The notes under the pieces were generated by a model. That model ran no database searches and was not told where the DNA came from. It worked only from the letters and a program-made list of their open reading frames with translations. Both the position numbers and the translations under genes were made by a program. From NCBI RefSeq assembly GCF_963082655.1, contig NC_081555.1, forward strand, positions 28,195,266-28,259,265: DNA of 64,000 bases, written 5' to 3'. The first letter of the stretch is position 1; every line of letters begins with the position of its first letter. Of the stretch, positions 33,091 through 46,300 are shown in pieces. Origin of the DNA: Stomoxys calcitrans (taxonomy: Eukaryota; Arthropoda; Insecta; Diptera; Muscidae).

Positions 33091-34293
33091 ATACACTCCA
33101 CCATGGCATGGGTGTATACTAATTTCGTCATTCCGTTTGTAACACAACGAAATATTTGTCTGAGACCCTATAAAGTCATGACATTTTAACTCGATCTAGC
33201 CAAGTCCGTCTGCCCGTCGAAAGGACGCTAACTTTCGAAGGAGTAAAGCTAGGCGCTTGAAATTTTGCACAAATACTTATTATTAGTATAGGTCGGTTGG
33301 GATAGTAAACAACCCAAATCGGTCCATGTTTTGATATAGCTACCATATAAACCGATCTTACCATATAAACCGATATAAACCGACCGAGCTTCTAGAGGGC
33401 GCAGTTCTCTGATTTGCGGAAATTTTGCAAGTGGTTTTTTGGTATAACTTCCAACAACTGTGCCAAGTATGGTCTAAATCAGTCTATAACCTGATATAGC
33501 CGCCATAGAAGTAGATCTCCCGATTAGACAACTTTAGCCTCTAGAGGGCGCAATTCTTATCCAATTTGGTTGAAATTTTGCGCATGTCATTTTGGCAGGA
33601 CTTTCAACTGTGCCAAGCAAGTTCTAAATCAGTACTTAACCTAATATAGCTGCCATATAGACCGATCTCCCGATTAGACTACTTGAGGCTCTAGAGGGCG
33701 CAATTCTTATCCCATTTGTTTAGAGATTTTGCGCATGTCATTTTGGTATGTCTTCCAACAACTGTGCCTAGTATGGTCTAAATCAGTCTATAACCTGATA
33801 TAGCCACCAATTAAGCCCATCTTTCGAGTTGACTTCCTGAGCCTCTAGAGAGCCCATCCAATTTCGCTAAAATTTGGCATACGTCGTTTTGGTATGATAT
33901 TCAAGAATTTTGTCAAGTATAGCTGCCTTATTTAGCTGCCATATAAGCAGATCTCATGATTTGACTTCTTGAGCCTCTAGAGGGCCCAATTCCTATTCAA
34001 TTTGACTGAAATTTGCCATATGTCATTTTGATATGACTTCCAACAATTGTGCCGATTATAGTCTAAATCAGTTCATAACATGATATAGCTTCCATATAAT
34101 CCGATCGCCCAATTTGACTCTCAGACCCTCTGCAGGGGGCAATTATTACTCGATTTGCCTGAAATTTTTGAGATGTTAGATTTCTATGACCTCTAACAAG
34201 TCAATAACATGATGAAGCTCATATATCATGCGATCCATGATGGAGGGTATAAAAGATTCGGCCCGGCTGAACTTGGCACGCTTACGGCTCTTT
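33091..34293 (-). mobile_element. M153 element, near full-length, inserted in a LINE
   Basis: In reverse orientation: tail 'tatacactccaccatggcat', a short 'gtccgtctgcccgtcgaaag' block, about six subrepeats with 'ctctagagggcgcaattct', and a head ending 'ttcggcccggctgaacttgg'. LINE sequence lies on both sides (to 33090 and from 34294). Confidence 0.75.
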
Positions 34294-34500
34294 AGCATAT
34301 TGACCAACATCTACGAGCCTTCTCCAACTGCTGCTGTATGTGGAACTTCCAGTTCCGTATCATGTCAAAGACAAGTCCCATGGTTAAACGGCAGTTGATA
34401 GTCTTCTAAGTATTAACGTAATGATCCCTAGGTCTGGCCCAATCATATGATGTTCCTTAGAACTCCTTGCATTTTCTGGGAGCTGGATATAGAAAACTGA
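34294..34500 (-). mobile_element. LINE RT fragment, continuation after M153 insertion
   Basis: 'cacctacgagcc'-like 'catctacgagccttctccaa', 'gtggaacttccagttccgta' and 'cctaggtctggcccaatcat' align with 20430-20640 of the larger copy (RT C-terminal region). Confidence 0.65.
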
Positions 34501-34790
34501 ATTCAATCATGCGAGAAAGTTTAGAAGTTACTCCGAAACTAAAAGTAGTTAAATATCGGGGGGCTTAAACACTGACATATGAAACTGGTTGCGATTAAGT
34601 CATGGTAAACCGCAGTATACTGAACTAATGGTACTTGGAATTGCGGTTTGGTGGCACATGCAATCGAATGGTTGGCCTGTATCATCGGAGTCACTAAATG
34701 GAATCCCTAAAGTATGCAACATTTTTTGAAACATTAAAAAAAACCTAAAGTATTATACGTAAATCTTCTTATGCTCTTTACCATTACTGT
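34501..34790. other. No feature recognised
   Basis: The last 10 bases, ccattactgt, are the target-site duplication of the following SINE. Confidence 0.4.
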
Positions 34791-35076
34791 ATGAGAGGCC
34801 ACAGTAGCGCAGAGGTAAGCATGTCCGCCTATGATGCTAAACGCTTGGGTTCGAATCCTGGCAAGAACATAAGAAACAATTTTCAGCAATCCCCTTCTAA
34901 TGCTGGCTTCATTTGTTAGTTACTTCGGCATGTTAAAACTTCTTCCCAAAGAGCAGTCACACTGGGCATGCCGTTGCGACTCAGCTATTAAAAGGAGATC
35001 CCTCATCATTGAGCTTAAACTTGAATCGAAGTTTGCCCCTGTTCCTTTATGAATTTTCATGAGCAAATTTGCTTTT
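34791..35076 (+). mobile_element. SINE family 1, complete, with 10-bp target-site duplication
   Basis: Head 'gaggccacagtagcgcagag', B box 'gggttcgaatcc', body and tail 'tttcatgagcaaatttgct'. Flanked by ccattactgt at 34781-34790 and 35077-35086. Confidence 0.9.
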
Positions 35077-35086
35077 CCATTACTGT

Positions 35087-36700
35087 GGTAAATTGCTTAG
35101 CGACCTTGAATCATATTTCACAAGCTGCTGTCAAAATGTACCTTCAAAATCGTTCTTTAACAATTGGCCTATAAAATTTTATCCAACCCCTAAGATATGC
35201 AACATTGTTTAAACTAAAATTCTTTAATTTGCAGACAATTCAAAACTAACTTCAATTTCATCGGACACCAATAAATAATCAACAACTTTCAAAAGCAACA
35301 GAAACTCAATCATTGTCTCCACTCCACTTCTTCATAAGAAATCAACTCAAATGCTGGAAATGAGCCAGTAACCAATATTAACCAGAATGTAAACCATATG
35401 ACTTTAAGTCATCATTCGCATGTTAGACTGTCTGCCTGTCTTTCTGTCCGTCTGTCCGTCAGTCTGGCTGACTGTCTTTGGGAAAGTCTAAAAGGTAAAC
35501 AAGCATGCCACAGACCAACTCTCTTGCTCTCCCTCTGCCCCCAAGAGACTGGCTTCACTTTTTACAGCCACTGTGCTTTCATTTTTTAGGCAGACAAACT
35601 TTTAAGGAAACCCCTCTCATTGAGATATGATGAGGGCCCAACAACAACAACAATAACACAACGCATCGCATCGTCATCATCATACCCAAGCCATACCGGA
35701 ACATATTCCAAAGATGTTCTTTACCAACAGTTTTACCGTCCTAGTCTAGTCATTGCACGCACGAGGTATTCTATGCGTGCCTTTAAGTGTGTCGGTGTGT
35801 GTGTGTGTGTGAGTGTTAAGAGTTGGCTACGGCTGGCATAGTTGTGCGTATGGCAGCAGTAGACAGTAGAAAAGAGATCACAAGGATGAAAGAACTGCAC
35901 ATTTCCAAATCCTGATGCAAAAGGACCAAAAGGCAATAGCACCAACCAACATCAATATTCTTGCAGGAGCTAGCACTAGAGCTGGAACAGCACTGCAGCA
36001 TACTGTGAAGGTGTCTCTATGTGTGTGTGTGTGTGCAAGTGTATGTGTTACTGTGTTTGTACATCACCACATTGGCAACACAATAAAGTGGTCAAAATGA
36101 AGTTAACACTCTTGAAAAGTTCTAACAAGGCGAAGTGTTTAACCTTGTCAAAGGTCATTTGTGATCGAAAACAAAAAACCAAAACCCAGAAGATGAACAT
36201 AAAAGGCAGCCAAAGAAGAAGAAGAAGAAGAAGAAAAGGCAAAAGAAAATATGTCAATGCAGCAATAGTAGCCGCAGCAGCAGTGCCACACTGAATGTCC
36301 TACAAAACAGGAATATTGTGTCCTGCGAACTTTTCGCTTGATTGCACTTCCGTTCGCCTTGCCATATACCAATTGGGGATGGGCATGGAAGTCATAGCCA
36401 TAAGGAAAGGAAGGAAATAGAAATAATGCAAAGATTTGTTACTTTAAAGCAGCGTTGGCAATTCCACGAGGTCAACAAGGCCTAAAGTTGAAAAGTTTTA
36501 GAGCAACTTAGCAAAGAAAGTCCATGATGGTGATGGTGATGGCAATGGCAGTTAAAGGATAATAGAAATTAATTAAGCACAAATATATCATAACACACAG
36601 CAAATGGAGACTTGAGTAATTGGAGGAATGAAAACATTAATATTAATAATTAAATAATGATTGCGAAAAATTATAGCAAAAAATAAGTGTGAATAGAAAA
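35087..36700. other. Unique, microsatellite-rich DNA; no supported exon
   Basis: Simple repeats: (CTGTCCGT)n-like at about 35424-35465, (AACA)n at about 35640, (GT)n at 35796-35810 and 36021-36034, (GAA)n at about 36216-36232, (GGTGAT)n at about 36530. The longest frames (70-91 codons) overlap on opposite strands and are skewed in composition. Confidence 0.45.
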
Positions 36701-37880
36701 AAACTAAATTTTTTAAATTTTCTTCTAAGGAAAAGAAGCACGAAAAAAATTAATGTCAACAAATTGTGTTTTTAGGTTAATTTGGTTAAATTATAATGAC
36801 GCTGCATACTTTTAGGCTTAATTTACCATAAAGTTATTACATTTTGAAATCAACCAGCTATATTTTTAGGTCACTTTGGTTATCTTTTAATGGCACTACG
36901 TACTTTTAGAGTTGATTAAGTTAAGTTATAATGGCACTGCATAATTTTAGGGTTTAATTTGTAAGTTTTAAACTTATTTACCAATTTAATCTACATATCG
37001 AGAGAATAAATGTTTACATACTTCAAAGGAACAGCAAACAGCAGGTAATAATATTACAGAACACTTACAACTATGTTGCATATTTGTAGGGTCTTGGAAA
37101 AAGTTTTTCTACATTGATTTGATTTGCAATATTGCTTAGATTTGAACATTATATAGAGGAGGATTTATCTCTCTTAAACAAAACAGACCTTAAACAGAGA
37201 TTAAACAAACGACAAATATTACTTTGAGAGTGTATTTAAAAAAAAAATTGAAAAATTTTATCCACCTAAGAGTATACCCCACAATCAAGGTAATAATTTT
37301 ACAAATCACTTGTAACTATATTGCCTATTTTAAGGGGACTTGTGAAAAGATTTTTCTACATATCTACAAATCTTTGCAAATATTGGTTAGATTTGAACGC
37401 TATGAGGAAGGGTTTATCATTCTTTAAAAAACAGAGTTTAAACAAACAGCGAATATTTTCTTGGGAGTGTATTTCAAAATTTGTTTAACTCTCGCCTAAA
37501 AGTATACCCCATAATCCAGGTAATAAGTTTACAGATCACTTGTAAATTTTTAGGAACTCGGAAAACGTTTTTTACATTTTTAAAAATCTTTGCAAATATT
37601 GGTTTGATTTGAATATCATGAAGGAGGGTTTATCTCTCTTAAAAATAAAACAGTTCGTAAACAAACAGTAAACATTTCTTTGAGAGTATATTTCAAAAAT
37701 CTTTTAACTTTTATTCGCCTAAAAGTATACCCTAAAATGATTTTTTAAAATTTTATACCTAAAAACCAAATTAACTTCAATTAACCCATTAAAGACAAAG
37801 GGGAAAAAATACCAAAAAATAGAACAAACTAAAATTTATGAGCGGGATAAAGTGGTTGCTTTTATCCGCCTAAAAGTATA
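36701..37880. repeat. Tandem repeat, ~230-245 bp units, 'agtatacccc' family
   Basis: Units contain 'cacttgtaactatattgc', 'gggtttatctctcttaaa' and 'cgcctaaaagtataccc'. The cactt motif is at 37062, 37307 and 37537; agtatac is at 37271, 37501, 37724 and 37875, the last spacing being only 151 bp. The units before 37040 are too diverged to count. No gene. Confidence 0.7.
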
Positions 37881-38340
37881 CCCTAAAATGAAGTTTTATA
37901 ATTTTATACCTAAAAAACAGATTTACTTTAAAGGGGTAAAAAATACCAAAAAAATAGAGCAAACTAAGTTTTATGAGCGGCATAAAGTGGACGAATGAAA
38001 CTAGTTAAATAAAATGTTTCTGCAATCAAAAATTAAAAAAAAAATTTTCTGAATATTTTTGGAAATAAAATTTTTGGGAACCGTTTTAGTGACTTGTTGC
38101 AATTAATGGTTTCAATTTTAAAATATGCATTTATGGCGATAGGCCTAGTACTTTAGACTACAGCTTTGAATTAGTACCAAAAACATGAAAATCCACTTTT
38201 CCTTGCTAAATAATGCTAAAATATTAAGAAAATATTTTTTGATGTAAAAACATAGTTGGTCAGAAAATCCCAAGCAATTTTGTCTTTGTAAAAAAATAAT
38301 TCCTTCAATATAAATGCAAATTTGTCCATGAACATTCTGT
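37881..38340. other. AT-rich continuation, no gene
   Basis: It holds a partial copy of the preceding unit ('gagcggcataaagtggacg') and then nothing recognisable. Confidence 0.4.
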
Positions 38341-38435
38341 CCGATTCAAGTTTAAGCTCATTGATAAGGGGACTCATTTTTATAGCCGAGTCCGAACGGC
38401 GTGCCGCGACACCTCTTTGGGAAGAAATTTTTATA
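38341..38435 (-). mobile_element. SINE family 1 fragment
   Basis: 'tccgattcaagtttaagctc' and 'atagccgagtccgaacggcg' are the family-1 body in reverse. It joins an M153 copy at about 38436. Confidence 0.7.
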
Positions 38436-39115
38436 CTAGACATGGATGTTGAAATTCATGACTCAAGTCTTTGTTCCAAATTTTAGCCAAATAGGATGTA
38501 AATTGAGGCTTCTGAGGGCTCGAGAAGTCAAATCCGGGGAACGGTTTTTATGGGGTCTATATCTGTTTATAGACCGATTCGAATTATACTTGATATGGAT
38601 GTTGGAAGTCATAACTCAAGTCTTTATTCCAAATTTCAGCCAAATCGGATGAAAATTGACGCTTCTAAGGGCTCAAGAAGTCAAATCCCTGGATCGGTTT
38701 ATATGAAGTCTATATCTATTTATAGACCGATTCGAATTATACTTGATATGGATGTTGGAAGTCATAACTCAAGTCTTTATTCCAAATTTCAGCCAAATCG
38801 GATGAAAATTGAGGCTTCTAAGGGCTCAAGAAGTCAAATCCCTGGATAGGTTTATATGAGAGCTATATCCAAATCTAAACCGATATGGCCAATTTGCAAT
38901 CCCCAAAGACCTCCATCAATATGAAGTATCTGTGCAAAATTTCAAGCTGCTGGCTTCACTGATTTGACTGCTATGTACATGGCTAGATTCAGTCTGTCGA
39001 GACGATCCAGAATATATACTCTATGGGATCGCAGATCAATATTTCGAGGTGTTATAAACGGAATAACTAGATTAGTATATCTCCATACTATGGTGGTGGG
39101 TAAAGAAATGTATAT
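38436..39115 (+). mobile_element. M153 copy lacking its head
   Basis: Three units with 'ttatagaccgattcgaatta' are nearly identical to one another. The tail has lost the usual gacggac run ('gctatgtacatggctagatt') and ends 'ccatactatggtggtgggta'. The plus frame 38550-38849 crosses two units. Confidence 0.7.
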
Positions 39116-39168
39116 CAGATTAAACTGGTTAAAAAACATTCCACATTTACTCCAAAAAACCCTTCTAC

Positions 39169-40420
39169 AATAATTTAACCCTACTAGAGCGGCCCTAAAA
39201 AGACACATATTATATTTTAACTACATCCGCCTAAAAGTATGCACTCTAAAACGTTGATAGTCTGAATCTAGCGCTTCTGATTTTTAGTCTCTTTGAAAAG
39301 CTTTACATACATTTAGGGGCTTTGAAAAAATACTTCATTTTTGTTTTTAATTTTCTTCGCTTTTTTGCTGTTGCATAGAAAACCATTTTTTAAAAAAATT
39401 TTCAAAATTTTTGTTCTAAATTTTTGGAAAAACTTTTTGTGAAAAGGTAAAAAAATAAAAATTCCTTCAATATAAATACTCTAAACAATACTCAATTTTA
39501 TCAAAATCAAGCAAAAGAATCTAGGGTCAAAGAATATAAACCCATATTGCAAACTTTAAGGGGATGCTGACCTGAATATGAGGATTCTGAACATAAGCTT
39601 ACTTACAAGATAACGAAGAAATGTGTAGCAAGAGAAGCAGATTAAAAAAATTGCAAAAGCAAACAAAATTTAACCCTACTACAGTGGCCAAAAAATGACG
39701 CAAATTATATTTCAGCTACATCCGCCTAATATTGTCTGCAGACAAGATTTGTGGTCTGATTGAAAAGCTGTACATACATTTAGGGGCCTTGTAAAAATAT
39801 TTTCTTTTATATTTGTTTTTGCTTTTCTCTTCTTTTTTTTGCTGCAAAAACATAGTTGCATAGAAAATCACAAGTTAATTTGTTTATAATTTTTTTTTAG
39901 AAACATTTTTTCAAAAATTTTTCTGCAAAATTTTGAAAAACAAAATTTTTTTTAAAAAAGATGTAGAAAAATAATTTTGGTTTTATAAATGCTCTAAACA
40001 ATGGAAATATGCAAATTCATCAAAATAAAGCAAGGGAATCTGGGGTCATGAAGTACAAATTCATATTGCATACTTTTAGGTGATGCTGGCCTGAAAATGA
40101 GAATTCTGAATATAAATTTACTTACAAACTATTAACTAAATGTATAGCAGGTGAAGTAGATTAAAAAAATTTAACTCAAAAAAGATCCAACCTTACTACA
40201 CCGGCCATGAAAAGACATAAATTATATTTCAGCTGCATCAGCCTAAAAGTATGCACACCATATTGCATACTTGAAAGTGATGACGGTCGAAATCCATCGC
40301 TTGTATATAAAAATAATAACCAATGAAAAATGTCTAAAAGCTCATATAACCAAATAAAATTTTTTATCTCCTTGAAAAGCATTGCCTACATTTAGGCGAG
40401 GGCCTTGGACAAATATTTTT
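39169..40420. repeat. Tandem repeat, ~500-bp units
   Basis: 'taaccctactagagcggcc', 'taaccctactacagtggcc' and 'caaccttactacaccggcc' mark unit starts near 39173, 39669 and 40187 (spacings 496 and about 517). Each unit also has 'acatccgcctaaaagtatgc', 'gttgcatagaaaa' and 'atgctggcctgaa'. A relation to the 37-kb array is suggested by the shared 'cgcctaaaagtat'. Confidence 0.7.
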
Positions 40421-41252
40421 ATATGCTTATTGTCCCAAAAAAAAGGCTTAAAACCCGCTCTGTAAGATAAATTCAGCTTATGCTTAAAAAATATAGGACA
40501 ATTCTAGTTTAGCTCCGACTTTCTTGTCTACCTTAATGTATGCACTACAATAAATTTATAATGATCTTATAAAAAAGTTTTGATTTTAAAATAGTTATAA
40601 AATTGGATGGAAGCATTTTTGTTGCAATATAAATGCTTGATCGTTCCGATAAGTGTTGGCACGTCACTTAATGTATAGGGGTGCAACCTTTACTTTCAAC
40701 CCAATTTTTCAACACATTTTTAATTGTGGGGCCATTATGACTATAAAGGTGGTTTGATATTGAATTTCAAGTGCAGCATGGTTGGCGTAGTACATATCCT
40801 TAACCCATTAATGCCGAATGGGTAGAAAAATTCACAAGAAAAGAGCTGTATTAGAAAAATACTAGCTCGAGTAAGGGAAAAGGTTTCTTTGTGGACAGAT
40901 GAAACTAATTAAAAAAAGTTTAACCTTAATGTTAGGCCATGTTTTGGGAGAAAATTGGCTTGTCGAAAGTCGGCATTTTTTATTAAAGCTCAAAAAATCA
41001 AATAAAAAATGTTCTCAAAATTCTTAGGAGTAAGGTTTCTGGAAACCGTTTTAGAGTCTTTTGCATTTGATGCTTCCTATATTAAAAAAATATTAATTTA
41101 TTAATAGTCTCAGATGTTTTGCTCCTTATTGTATGGTGCTGAGTTAAAAAATATAAAAAATTGCATATTTCCAGGTACTCTACTCCATTGACAAAATATT
41201 GCATACTTTTGGGGGAGTTTTTTTAACAATACTATCTAAAAATTTTAAATCA
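40421..41252. other. AT-rich DNA, weakly repetitive, no gene
   Basis: Isolated fragments of the preceding array ('gcatacttttgggggagt' at about 41201) occur. No coding feature. Confidence 0.4.
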
Positions 41253-42140
41253 ACGGTGGTTTTTAGGAGCTATAGAAAAGTTTTCAAAACAAAACACATA
41301 AAATTCAGAAAAAATGCATGAAATGAATCGATAGTACGGTCCATATCATTTAATGTTTGAAGATTATTCCATACAAATGTTGACCGTGACAGCGCCTGGT
41401 CCATCCGCTTAGACCAATTTTGGCATACTTTTTCCAACATTTTGGCCGGTATCTTACATATAAATGCTTCAATGTTATCTTCCAATGCGTCAATTGGGGC
41501 TGGCTTGTCTATATAGACATGAGCTTTAACATAGCACCACAAAAAATAGTCTAATGGCGTTAAATCGCACGATCTAATCGGGCAATTGGCCGGTCCCGAA
41601 GGCGAAATAAAATGTTCACCGAACTTGCCTCTCAATAAGTCCATTGTTACGCATGCTGTGTGGCACAGTCTTGTTAAAACCACATGTCATGCAAATCAAG
41701 CTCTTGCTTTTTGGGCAAAAAAAAAAAGTTGGATATCATCTCACGATAGCGGTCGCCATTCACAGTTACGTTAAGATTCGCGTCATTTTTGAAGAAGTAC
41801 GGTCCAATGATGCCACCAGCCCATAAACCGCACAATACTGTGACTTTTTCTGGATGCATTGGTAGCTCTTGCAATGCTTCTGGATGATCTTTACTCCAAA
41901 ATCGAAAATTCTGCTCATTTACTTACTCATTTGAGGCAAAAAAGAGCTTCGTCGCGGAACACACAGGAGCGCGCGATGAACTTTCTTAACAGAGCCTGCA
42001 TTTTGATAATAAAATTCAATAATTTGCAAGCGTTGTTCGTTTGTAAGAGGATTCATGATTAAATTATAAACCAAACTGAAGATGTTTGACAATGAAACAA
42101 AACACGAAACGCGCGTGAGCTATTTAAACCACCCTTTATA
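41253..42140 (-). mobile_element. Tc1/mariner-type element, internally deleted
   Basis: Left end 'ggtggtttttaggagctata' is a decayed version of the end at 4321; the right end is 'ccaccctttata'. The interior carries the transposase relic described separately. Confidence 0.85.
41300..42057 (-). pseudogene. Transposase relic (Tc1/mariner)
   Basis: From 42057 downwards: 'NEQRLQIIEFYYQN', then the same large gap as in the copy at 4321-5130, then 'ELPMHPEKVTVLCGLWAGG' and 'GPYFFKNDANLNVTVNGDRY' (41874-41674), and finally 'VTMDLLRGKFGEHFISPSG', 'RSCDLTPLDYFLWCYVKAH' and 'ALEDNIEAFICKIPAKMLEK' (41683-41270). The aspartate of 'CDLTPLDY' corresponds to the third catalytic acidic residue in this superfamily. 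Frameshifts separate the segments. Confidence 0.85.
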
Positions 42141-42175
42141 ATTTCCGATCCCAATTTAAATGACCTTTTTTCGCT

Positions 42176-42430
42176 AACGCCGGGCATTGGCATAGGAAGT
42201 ACTTAAAGATATCATCTTTCGTCCCTCATGATTTGCACACAGCTTCTCTAGTCACAACTATCCTGTGCAATGGCGCCTGTAAACCTATAAGTCTCGCCTT
42301 AATGCCGAAAGTCGTACTGATTTCCTTCCTATTCTCCCTCGCCTCGTCTTGCTATAATCCAAATCTCCCCATAAGACCTCTACAGTTTTCCGATAGCTTG
42401 CAGTTCCACCGTGTCTCTAAGTTTACCGTC
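42176..42430 (-). mobile_element. LINE C-terminal fragment
   Basis: The minus strand reads 'KEISTTFGIKARLIGLQAPL' and 'CPALA', matching the segment after RNase H of the LINE at 19148-19561. The start and end are eroded. Confidence 0.65.
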
Positions 42431-42469
42431 GGCAAAATGTTCACCTTTTTATTGCCTCATACCCCCACT

Positions 42470-42690
42470 GCAAAATTTGCCCATGAACATTCCACTAAGG
42501 AACAGGGGCAAACTTCTCACTAATCAATGAGTGCTGTCCGTTTCAAGTGTTAACTCAATAATAAGGGGCCTTCTTTTTATAACCGAGTCAGAGTAACGCG
42601 GCGTAATGCGACACTTTTTTGTGGAGAAGGTTTTACATGGCTGCCATACCAAACGGTACAGCACCGACCAAATGTCGCCTGCATTAGGGG
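42470..42690 (-). mobile_element. SINE family 1, head missing
   Basis: 'aaaatttgcccatgaacatt', 'caggggcaaacttctcacta' and 'ttataaccgagtcagagtaa' are the family-1 tail and body in reverse. Confidence 0.8.
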
Positions 42691-43300
42691 GATAGTACTA
42701 TCTGGGTCCAAGCTTTAATCGTTCTCTTGCAATCCAACAAGGGGTTGAATTTATCGCTCTTGCAATTCCCCTAATAGCCATGAACATCTCTGAAAAAATA
42801 TCTCCGAAAATTTAGATTTTCTTACAAATTTAGCATACTGACTGAGACTGGGACTCTTATCATATGTTTTAAGATATCCCATAATATCGACTATACAGTA
42901 CAACGTTGCTCTGGAACTTTATACAGTACATCTAAGTGGCAGTGGACAGATAAAAAGTAAAACATAGCCATTAAAGTGCGTCATTGTTATTTTCCTCTTT
43001 GAATCATGGAAACAATGGTAATCCCTATTATGACCTACCAATAAGAGAATGCGGGATTGTGGCATTTCATTCTATCTATTAAGGGAATCCCTATTTTAAC
43101 CAAACAATCCGCAAATAACGGTAAATGGCAACATTGAAAAAGTTTATCAATATAAGCTTTCAAAAACTATTCTTGACTATAATAAAACCTTGAGGACAAC
43201 ATTGAATGGACATTTAACCGTATACTAAGTTTTCGAACCAGCCTATGCCTACCTAGAAAAATCCCCTCGCAAAACATAGATTTTCAATAGTGAATTACCC
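42691..43300. other. No feature recognised
   Basis: No domain, RNA or repeat boundary was found. Confidence 0.35.
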
Positions 43301-46300
43301 CATTTCTTAGTACAAAGTTGCCATATGACAGTGTGTCAATAGAGAGAGATGATAGTGATGATGGCAACCCAAGAAGTTAGAATTAGAAAATTCATTTTTT
43401 TCTACTTTCTTTGGTATAATAAAACTAAAAGAAAGTGGGTGTTTAGATTCTAAGATAGGAGTCGATGGCAGAGTGGTGTGGGGATGGGTGGGGGTAGAAA
43501 GAAATAAAGCGCTATAGTTGGAGGGGTGGTATGGGCGATATGGCATTAGTTGGGCTGGGCCATTGTAAGACAATCGAGATGCTGGGGCATTCTGCTGCCG
43601 CTTCTAATGCTGGTTGGTTGGTTGTTAGGTGTATTAGAATACAATTCTCTTCTCTAAAAGCAGCAACAACAATAATGCACACATAAACACTCCAACATAG
43701 ACCTCAAACCCTCTGCCCACTGCAACGCCAACACCAGTACCGCGTAAATTTAGCTTTTCTTGGCCCATCCACAGTGCTGCCAAGGAGCGAGCGCAAATCT
43801 ATAATTTCTTAGAATAACATCTTAAAACTATAAAGTAATTTCCATTTATCTCAAAAACGGGGACATGCGTACCAAAAATTAATAGTTTTGTTGTTGTTGT
43901 TGTGGCTCTGGCGATGGATGGTGGCGCTCGCTCCTCTTCTAAGCTTGGCGAGAGTAGTGTGTCGGTGTATTGCAATATAGACAGAGGAGGTAATAGTGTG
44001 CTTGTGTTTGTATGATGAGTTTTGAGCTAAGAGCAACGTTGAGTGTAAAGGAGAATTGTTGTTATTGTTCTTGCTATTGCCATTACAATTGCTCTTGTCA
44101 TTGCTGTTGCTGTTGTTGTTGCTTTGTGTTAGAAAACACTAAAAACGTGAAACAATTATTTCGCAACCCTAATTTATAATTAGAAAAAAATATGGAAATG
44201 AGGCAGCTTTGTTCAGCTGAGATAGGCTGCTGCTGCTGCTGCGACTCTTTAAAGCTGCTGCAGCCAAGGAGAAGAAGTGTAAGAAGAAGAAGAAGCATCA
44301 ACATCATTGGCAGCAGCATTCACAGAAAGAAAACGATAATGAGCAACCCAAAGTGTTGTTTGTGTAGGTAAGTTTTTCTTGTAGGTGAGTTGTGGGAGTG
44401 GGGGAGGGGGTTAGAATAGAAAGACATTAAGCAGCAGCGGCATTATTGGCAATAGCCATAATACAACTACAACTACTGCGTACACAACATTATTATTAAC
44501 AAATACAACTACAAATAACAGCAGCAGCAACAACAACAGCACCATATTTGTTATGGCGGCAGCAGCCGCACAACATTAGCAGCAGCTACTGCACTCCTTA
44601 GCCTAGCGCCAGCCTCAATATCATTGTCTTGCCACTTGCTGCTCACTGCTTTGGTCTCATAGTCCTCCTTAACTTCTTGTTTACACTCAAAGTCCATACA
44701 AGTCCAGTCAACAAACCATCCATCTATCCATGGACGTCGTCTATTTCCTTTGATTGCTTTACTCAGTGTCGCATGCTTCAGCTGCGTCGGCTAGCTGACT
44801 ATTTTGATTGCGGCTGTTTGGCAATGATGCTGATTTTGTCTTATGCTTCTTCTATTTCTCCGTTTGCTTCTTCTCCTTCATCTTCTTCTAATTCTGTTTC
44901 TTGTTGGTCTTCTTATGCTGCTTCTTCTTCATCATCTTCGGACACACTCAGTGTAGTTTTTAAGAGAGTAATTAACAACCCTTTTAACACCTCGACTGCA
45001 AGGGAGCGGAAGGACGACAAATGAATGCCATAAATGCCGCCGCCGCCGCCACCATCGCAATCGCCATCGCCGCCGTCAACATTGCCGTAGTTGCCATACA
45101 CTTGTATATAATATAAATGTTGCTGCCATTCTGACTCAATAACGTTGACGTCAACGTTGCCGGCCACCACCAAAGCCGCTAGCTGCCCCCCCAACTCTCT
45201 ACAGCCTGCTTGTCTTTACACTGTCTTTGACTTGAAGTTGTGTGTCTTTGTCTGTGTCTTTGGTTGTTGTCTTTGCGCCTTTGCTTTTGGTTTTTGGGGG
45301 GATTTTAAAATGAGCATGGCTAGGTTTGTGCTGTGTCGTACGAGTGGCTGGCTGACTGGCTGGCTGTGTGTGTGTACGAATGAGTGTGCAAATTTGAGAG
45401 GTGGACTGTGAGCATTAAAATGTTGTTGGTTGCTGTACATCGTGGTAAATCTCCCCCTTGCTGTGTGTGCGTTTGCTAGGTGGCCAGTGTCTGGCATGAG
45501 CCTGTGTTGGTTGTTGCTGGGTTTTCTTGTTTCTTTTGTATTCCTTTTGCTACGTTTTCTTGTTCTTTGGCCACTATGGCTGGCTGGCTAACGACACAGC
45601 TTCATTTTATAACCCCCATCTACTAATTCCACCCCCACCCCCAAACACTTGCCCAAACTCTTCAACAATTTTCGAACCCCTTCATTTGTGGCGCTTCTTC
45701 TTCTTCATCATCATCTACTTATAGAAAATAATGCCGTTTTGTGTTTTTTTTTTATAACTGCTGGCAAAATGATGATGAAGATTTTTTTTTCTCGTTCGTT
45801 GTTGGTACTTTTTTCTTATTTGATTTGTAATTTTTTTCTCGTTGCCTTTTTCCCGTTATGTCTGTAAGCTGGGCAAGTGTCTGTGACTGAGTCCTTGTGC
45901 GTGTGTATGTGTGTGTTTGCGTCTTGTTGTTTTAGTAGTTTTTTATTGTATTGTGGCTCAATGGTTGTTTTGTTGCTGTTGCTGTTATTGTTGCTACAGT
46001 TAAAAAAGAAATATTGAAGCAAATGGACTTTTATATGTGCGTCTGTATGTATAGGGGTGGACTTGGACATGGCCGTTGTCGGTCTGCTGGCCTGTGCAAG
46101 TTGTTCGTTGTTTGGTCGCTCTATGTACTTTTTATAATTCCAGCTCCTCGCTTGCCATGCCACCGCCGCTATCAACTTGAAACAACATTACAGCGACCAT
46201 GAAGAAAAAAATTAAAATTAAACGGCCAAGAGGAAAAAGGAAGGAAGCCCAGAGTAAGAAGAAATAAAAAGAAAAAAAAAAATAATAGGAATTAAAGCTT

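Noticed and set aside
44629..45024. 131-codon plus frame with a hydrophobic start resembling a signal peptide
   Set aside because: The second half is serine repeats from TCT/TCA microsatellites, there is no splice or homology support, and a minus frame overlaps it.
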